From positions 1 through 57,693 of the forward strand of contig CALKCL010000020.1 of the NCBI GenBank assembly GCA_938082545.1: a DNA stretch of 57,693 nt. Reading direction: 5' to 3'. Below the pieces are notes generated by a model. The model did no database searches and had not been told where the DNA came from. It was given only the letters and a program-made list of their open reading frames with translations. This DNA comes from an uncultured Gammaproteobacteria bacterium (GTDB taxonomy: Bacteria; Pseudomonadota; Gammaproteobacteria; Ga0077536). Below, in pieces: positions 52,706 through 57,693 of the stretch. The stretch's first letter is position 1. The number at the start of each line of letters is the position of its first letter. The position numbers were made by a program, and so were the translations under genes.

Positions 52706-54292
52706 TTAGGTGGACTCGAAAGAGAACCCTTCATAATCGTTTGCTCTCACGGCCTCACACTTTTCTACGTATGTAGGAAAGCCAATATATGGCATGAATA
52801 CTCTGGGCTTCCCAGGCACATTTGCGCCAAGATACCAAGAATTACAATTGTTGAGCAGGGTCGACCCAGCTACCTCATTGACATGACTTACCCACGAATT
52901 TTCGGCTTCGGGTGTCGCTTCCATCGCAACGGCATTTTTATTTTTCATATGAGTGATTGCCTCCCCTATGAAATCTACATTCTGTTCGATAGATGTGACC
53001 ATACAACTCAAGACTGATGGGCTTCCCGGCCCAGATATAATAAATAAGTTTGGAAATCCGGCTGATTGTAATCCCAGATAGGTAAGTGGACCGGCCTCCC
53101 ATTTTTCTTTTAAAGTGAGTCCATCACGACCAATAATTTTTATCCTATTTAAGCTTCCCGTCATAGCATCAAAGCCTGTTGCTGAAATTATTGCATCAAG
53201 CTTATGGTGGTCTTCGCCAACTTTTATGCCTTGGTCAGTAAAAGTGTCGATAGGGTGTTTTCTAAGGTCGACTAATGTTACGTTGTCTCTATTAAACGTT
53301 TCATAATAATTAGTGTCTGCACACAGGCGTTTACATCCAAAGACCGAATCAGGCATTAACATTTCTGCGGTCTGAGGGTCTTTGATTTTACGTTTTATTT
53401 TTTCACGCACAAAATCTCCAACAATATCGTTGGTTCTTTGATCAAGGATTATGTCTGAAAAAGCCCCGTACCAATTAAGTGCACCTAACTCCCAGCGGTT
53501 TTCGCATTCTTCTAATATTTCTTCATCAGATAGAGAGGCGCCTGGTTTTATATTTTGGTAAGTGTCGTAAGCGAGTATTTGTCCTTTCCCTCTTTCTCTA
53601 AACGCGCTGTAATTTGCTTTTATGGCCTTTTGTTTTTCAGGGGTCAATGGCTCATTTTGTGCAGGCACGGAAAAATTAGGTGTTCTTTGAAAGATAGTTA
53701 AATGTTGTGCTTGTTCTGCAATGATCGGAATTGCCTGGATAGAAGAAGACCCTGTTCCTATTATACCCACTCTTTTTTGACTGAATTCTGGGCTTTTTTT
53801 GGGCCATTCTCCAGTATGATAGATAGGACCTTTGAAAATTTCCTTTCCTATAAAGTCCGGCATGTTCGCGGAGGAAAGGCAACCTGTAGCCATAATGCAG
53901 AACTGGCTGTCATAAGTCTCCCCATCGGTATTAATAGTCCACCTGCTAGAGCTTTGGTCGTATTCAGCAGACATAACCCGAGTATTAAACAACATGTCGC
54001 AACCAAGCTCGTATCTCTCTATTACATGTTGAATGTATTTTAGTATTTCCGGCTGAGAGGCATATTTTTCACTCCATTCCCATTCTTGTTGGAGTGCATC
54101 ATCGAATTGATAAGAATATTGCATACTCTCTATGTCGCAACGAGCACCAGGATATCGGTTCCAGTGCCAAGTGCCACCAGCTTCATCGCCGGCTTCCAAG
54201 AGTTTCGCTTTTAAGCCAATTTTTTTGGCTTTATAAAGCATATAGATACCTGCAAAGCCACCGCCGACTATAACTGCGTCATACTTATTCAC
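52706..54292 (-). CDS. Baeyer-Villiger monooxygenase (CHMO-like), copy 2
   Basis: This 528-residue flavoprotein has GGGFAG (FAD), GTGSSS (NADPH) and the full BVMO fingerprint FKGPIYHTGEWP. The C-terminal NSWYLGANVPGKPRVF matches copies 1 and 3. It oxidises ketones to esters or lactones. It lies in tandem with copy 3, 189 bases apart, on the same strand. The three copies are related but not identical, so the duplications are not recent. Substrate unknown. Confidence 0.9.
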   Translation of the reverse strand: MNKYDAVIVGGGFAGIYMLYKAKKIGLKAKLLEAGDEAGGTWHWNRYPGARCDIESMQYSYQFDDALQQEWEWSEKYASQPEILKYIQHVIERYELGCDMLFNTRVMSAEYDQSSSRWTINTDGETYDSQFCIMATGCLSSANMPDFIGKEIFKGPIYHTGEWPKKSPEFSQKRVGIIGTGSSSIQAIPIIAEQAQHLTIFQRTPNFSVPAQNEPLTPEKQKAIKANYSAFRERGKGQILAYDTYQNIKPGASLSDEEILEECENRWELGALNWYGAFSDIILDQRTNDIVGDFVREKIKRKIKDPQTAEMLMPDSVFGCKRLCADTNYYETFNRDNVTLVDLRKHPIDTFTDQGIKVGEDHHKLDAIISATGFDAMTGSLNRIKIIGRDGLTLKEKWEAGPLTYLGLQSAGFPNLFIISGPGSPSVLSCMVTSIEQNVDFIGEAITHMKNKNAVAMEATPEAENSWVSHVNEVAGSTLLNNCNSWYLGANVPGKPRVFMPYIGFPTYVEKCEAVRANDYEGFSFEST

Positions 54293-54481
54293 AAAAATGT
54301 AAACTCCAATCTTTCTAATTGACTAGTTTATGCAGAAACTATGATACGGAAGGGATAGCGCATAAACATTAATCTTAATGAATTTTATCGTTACTTGCGC
54401 GCTCAAGCAAGATGGTTATTGTTGTGAGCCAATATGGACAATGGATGGGAAGTCGCTAATAACTCTCACATGTCTCGGTAC

Positions 54482-56085
54482 TTAAGAGAATTCGAATCCC
54501 GTATAGTTGTTACGTGCGACACTTTCGCATTTTTCTACATAAGGAGGGAATCCTAAGTAAGGGAGAAAGGTTCTTTTTTTACCAGGAATATTTGCTCCTA
54601 GGTACCAAGAATTACACGTAGGAAAAATTGTCTGGCCCGCAACTTCATTGACATGCTCTGCCCAAGTTTCTTCTGCTTCTAGTGAAGCTTCTATAGAATC
54701 AAATCCCTTCGATTTTGTCCAATTAATACAGTCTGTTATCCAGTTTACATGCTGCTCAATAGAAGGAAGCATGTTCGTTAAAACTGAAGGACTTCCTGGT
54801 CCGTTTATTGTGAACAAATTAGGGAAACCTGAAATACCAAGACCAAGATAGGCTTTGGGGTTTTTGACCCATTTCTCTCGAAGAGAATTACCTTGTTTCC
54901 CAGTCACATCAATTCTTGAGATAGCCCCTGTCATGGCATCAAAGCCGGTAGCGAGCACCAGGTTATCAAATATCCATTCTCCATTCGAAGTAGTAAGACC
55001 CATAGATTGAAAGCTAGATATTGGATTGTTACTTATGTCAATCAAAGTAACGTTATCACGGTTAAAAGTGGAATAGTATCCACTATCTGCACATAGTCTT
55101 TTGCAGCCTACTTTATGATCTGGCATCAGCAGTGAAGCAACCTTCGGATTTTCCACAATAGAAGAGATTTTTTGTCGAATAAACTCGGCCGCAGTTTCAT
55201 TCGCATCTTCATTAATTAGAAGATCGGAAAATGCGCCTAAGAACATTAACCCTCCATTTTTCCAGCGTTTTTCGTATTCTTCTAACCTCTCATTAGAGCT
55301 GACTTCAGCAGCGCCTTTTTCGTTTAAATGCATATCGTAGCCAGTAAATTTATTTGCACATTCTTTTCGAAACTCTGAGTATCGTGCTTTGATCTTGCTG
55401 GCCTCTTGCCGATTAGTTGGGCCATTTGCCGCCGGAACCGAAAAATTGGGTGTGCGTTGAAAGACATATAAGTGCTCAGCTTGTTCAGCAATGAGGGGTA
55501 TAGACTGAATTGCTGACGATCCAGTGCCAAGTATTCCTACGGTCTTGCCCGTGAAATCAACCTCACTTTTGGGCCAGTTCCCAGTGTGAAACACTTCTCC
55601 GGCATATTCTTTTATTCCAGGGACATCGGGTGTATTAGTCGAGGACAGGCAGCCAGTTGCCATTACGCAGAAACGAGCAAAGGCTTCACCTTTGGAGGTT
55701 TTCACGTGCCATTGTTTTTCTTCTTCATTGTAAGTAGCTGACTCTACCCAAGTTTGTAGCTGAATGTCACGTCTGAGATCGAATCGGTCGGCTACATGGT
55801 TAATATACTTGAGGATATCAGGTTGCGACGAATATCTTTCAGGCCATTCCCACTCTTGTTGCAGTTGTTCGTCAAATTGGTAGGAGTATTGCATTGACGG
55901 GACGTCACACCGTGCGCCGGGGTACCGATTCCAAAACCAAGTCCCCCCACGTTATCACCACCTTCAAACACGACTGCTGACAACCCTTCTTTTCTTAATT
56001 TGTGCAGCATATAAAGACCTGGAAAACCGCCACCAACGACAATCACATCATATTTTGGCGAACTTTTTTTATCTACGTTTACCAT
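54482..56085 (-). pseudogene. Baeyer-Villiger monooxygenase, copy 3, frameshifted in a G run
   Basis: The N-terminus (VVVGGGFPGLYMLHKL) is intact and the frame breaks after DNVGG. At 55943-55948 the coding strand has six G residues. With one more G the reading becomes GGTWFWNRYPGARCDV, the expected sequence, and continues in frame into the remainder (YAGEVFHTGNWP fingerprint, GTGSSA, NSWYLGANIPGKKRTF) to 54482. An intact protein would be about 534 residues. A single-base loss in a homopolymer is also a classic sequence error, so the gene may in fact be intact or phase-variable. Confidence 0.8.
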
Positions 56086-56186
56086 TACTTAGTAGCTCCC
56101 TACTCAGATAATTTTTAGTATATACATGTCTACGATACCGCAATCCATTGAGCGTTTCTCGACTAATTTTTCCCCTACCAAATCAA

Positions 56187-57053
56187 CTAGGTGTTACGTT
56201 TTAAAAAGCTTAAAATTGATTTGCTAAAAATGTCGTTTCGATCTCCTGCAACCATGTGGGCAGCATCAGTAATGTTGACGTATTCCGACTCTGGATGCAG
56301 AGAGAGAAAGTGTGCAGCGCCTTCTTCACTTAGTATGTCCGATAGGGCTCCTCTTACCAATAGAGTTGGCACGTTTAGTGCGCGCGTACATTCATTCAAC
56401 CTCGCTTCACGGTTTTGAATCTCACTTCTCATTGTCATGAATCGTGGATCCCAATGCCAAGAGTATTTCCCCATAGAGTTCAGCCTTAGATTCTTGGCGA
56501 GGCCGCTCAAATTAGAAGTACTCTTTCGGTGAGGCTGGTAGGCACTGATCCAGTCGGCTGCCTCTTGCAAAGACTCAAATCCTTCGGGTTTGTGACCCAT
56601 AAATTCGCCTATTCTCTTGACGCCACTTGGCTCTGTTTGTGGTGCGATGTCTACCATTACTAAGCCTTTTGCGTGGATATGACCTTCACCGATGGCCATG
56701 AGGCTGCTAATCCCTCCCATTGAAGCCCCCACTAGTATTGGGTTAGGGGTACCTAATGAAGCGAGCACGCAAGTTAGATCGGCTACCATTAAATCTTGCG
56801 AGTAGGCTCCATCAGCAGCCCAATCAGAGTCTCCATGCCCACGGGCATCTATAGCAACGGCATGATATCCAGCTTTAGCAAGTAGTTCTCCGGTCCCTTT
56901 CCAAGCATGTCTTGTTTGCCCCCCACCATGAAGGAGCATAACGGTCGTACTATTCCCTTTTCCCCACATGTCGCCCGCAATCAAATTTTTGTTGACTCCC
57001 TCCCAGAAGTACATTGGGACTGGTGTGCCATCTAGTTTTTCACCTGCGCTCAT
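56187..57053 (-). CDS. Alpha/beta hydrolase
   Basis: The 288-residue alpha/beta hydrolase has the nucleophile S111 in GASMGG, oxyanion-hole HGGGQ and H in TDAAHMVAGD, with the acid in RGALSDIL. No signal peptide. The oxidised ester or lactone products of the adjacent BVMOs would be natural substrates for such an enzyme, though this is inference. It is upstream of BVMO copy 3 on the same strand, about 100 bases away. Confidence 0.85.
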   Translation of the reverse strand: MSAGEKLDGTPVPMYFWEGVNKNLIAGDMWGKGNSTTVMLLHGGGQTRHAWKGTGELLAKAGYHAVAIDARGHGDSDWAADGAYSQDLMVADLTCVLASLGTPNPILVGASMGGISSLMAIGEGHIHAKGLVMVDIAPQTEPSGVKRIGEFMGHKPEGFESLQEAADWISAYQPHRKSTSNLSGLAKNLRLNSMGKYSWHWDPRFMTMRSEIQNREARLNECTRALNVPTLLVRGALSDILSEEGAAHFLSLHPESEYVNITDAAHMVAGDRNDIFSKSILSFLKRNT

Positions 57054-57175
57054 AGTTAGATTGCTCCTAGTTGCATTTAGTTTTCGTATTCCCCACTATT
57101 ATCATAAATATTTCATGTTGTGCGCTTGGTGACGAACGTACCCTTATATTAAAGCAGAATCGAAGGAGTTTCTTG

Positions 57176-57693
57176 ATGCACGTTGAACAAATATGGACAG
57201 GGAATGCTTATCGTAATTTTAATTACCTTATCGTATGCGAAGCAAGCGGAGAAGCACTAGCTGTGGATCCATTGGATTCAGATAAATGTTTGGCAGTGGC
57301 TAAAAAGCATGGTTGGGAAATCACTAAGGTTTTGAATACGCATGAGCACTTTGATCATACAGGCGGTAACGAAGCCGTAATAGCTGCCACTAAAGCAAAG
57401 TTATTCGCTCATGCTAAAGCATCTATTGAAGGGGTAGATGTTGGTCTAGGAGTTGGTGATGTAGTGAGCGTTGGCACATCTGTTGAGTTAGAGGCATTGG
57501 ACACTCCTGGACATACAATGAGCCATATTTGTCTTTACGCACACAGCGACAACCCTGCTCTTTTTTGTGGAGATACACTTTTTAATGCTGGAGCAGGAAA
57601 CTGCCATAACGGTGGTGATCCAGATGATATGTATATGACCTTTACACATCAGCTCTCCGTCCTGCCTGACAGCACCCGAATCTATCCAGGCCA
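57176..57693 (+). CDS. gloB: Partial metallo-beta-lactamase-fold hydrolase (glyoxalase II-like)
   Basis: A gene starts at the ATG at 57176 (GAAGGAG eight bases upstream) and runs off the right edge. The visible 172 codons show the metal motif THEHFDHTGG, TPGHTMSH and CGDTLF then NAGAGNCHNGGD, as in hydroxyacylglutathione hydrolases. It would hydrolyse S-lactoylglutathione in the methylglyoxal pathway. The family has other members, so the symbol is tentative. It diverges from the hydrolase at 57053. Confidence 0.75.
   Translation, partial: MHVEQIWTGNAYRNFNYLIVCEASGEALAVDPLDSDKCLAVAKKHGWEITKVLNTHEHFDHTGGNEAVIAATKAKLFAHAKASIEGVDVGLGVGDVVSVGTSVELEALDTPGHTMSHICLYAHSDNPALFCGDTLFNAGAGNCHNGGDPDDMYMTFTHQLSVLPDSTRIYPG

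Noticed and set aside
1-57693. Search for tRNA or rRNA genes, CRISPR arrays, integrases, transposases or att sites
   Set aside because: None was seen by eye. A tRNA scan could still find one.

Overview
The window looks like chromosomal DNA of a free-living, probably marine, gammaproteobacterium. I infer this from moderately AT-leaning composition, Gram-negative porins, a Pho-box-controlled porin, an RpoE/ChrR-type sigma module and many oxidative catabolic genes typical of oligotrophic marine lineages. There is no rRNA or tRNA, CRISPR array, integrase or insertion sequence. I cannot name the genus.

Layout. (1) 1-4421, minus strand: a TTQ amine dehydrogenase operon, mauB-E-D-A, followed by a small cytochrome c and a GrdB/PrdB-like selenoprotein read through an in-frame UGA, then a cut-off secreted protein. 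(2) 4616-13219: a dienelactone hydrolase, zinc alcohol dehydrogenase, MFS carrier, two SDRs, a D-aminoacylase-like amidohydrolase, and a GST/MauG-like di-heme peroxidase pair that could mature TTQ. (3) 13374-24632: CoA-transferase/racemase, a P450-thioredoxin pair, luciferase-like (LLM) monooxygenases, an aminotransferase broken by one amber codon, SDR, PEBP, an LLM deletion remnant, an EamA exporter and a Baeyer-Villiger monooxygenase (BVMO). (4) 24885-32165: a TorF-type porin, then a photooxidative-stress lipid cluster: SDR, NTF2-like, cyclopropane-fatty-acid synthase family, DUF1365, FAD oxidoreductase, ECF sigma factor and ChrR anti-sigma, with back-to-back candidate sigma-E promoters. (5) 32195-35208: a decayed methyltransferase, a porin with a Pho box, and a decayed small secreted gene. 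(6) 35212-40838, minus strand: a six-gene catabolic operon (LLM, maleylacetate-reductase-like dehydrogenase, SRPBCC, LLM, phosphotransferase-like, VOC). (7) 41066-52653: CoA-transferase, amidase, hydantoinase/oxoprolinase A alone, acyl-CoA synthetase, a second hydantoinase A+B pair and an SDR. (8) 52706-57693: two tandem BVMOs (one frameshifted in a G run), an alpha/beta hydrolase and a partial metallo-hydrolase.

How it fits together. Most genes suit activation and oxidation of scarce organic molecules: amines to aldehydes (TTQ dehydrogenase), ketones to esters (BVMOs), hydroxylation (P450, LLM), hydrolysis (dienelactone hydrolase, amidase, amidohydrolase, alpha/beta hydrolase), then CoA activation and SDR steps. 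Actual substrates cannot be read from the sequence.

The strongest unusual signal is the UGA-containing selenoprotein with a matching hairpin just after the UGA, placed in the same operon as a tryptophan tryptophylquinone enzyme. Five genes are broken: one amber codon, one internal deletion, one G-run frameshift, one gene with a frameshift plus a stop, and one small frameshifted secreted gene. Some of these could be sequence errors.
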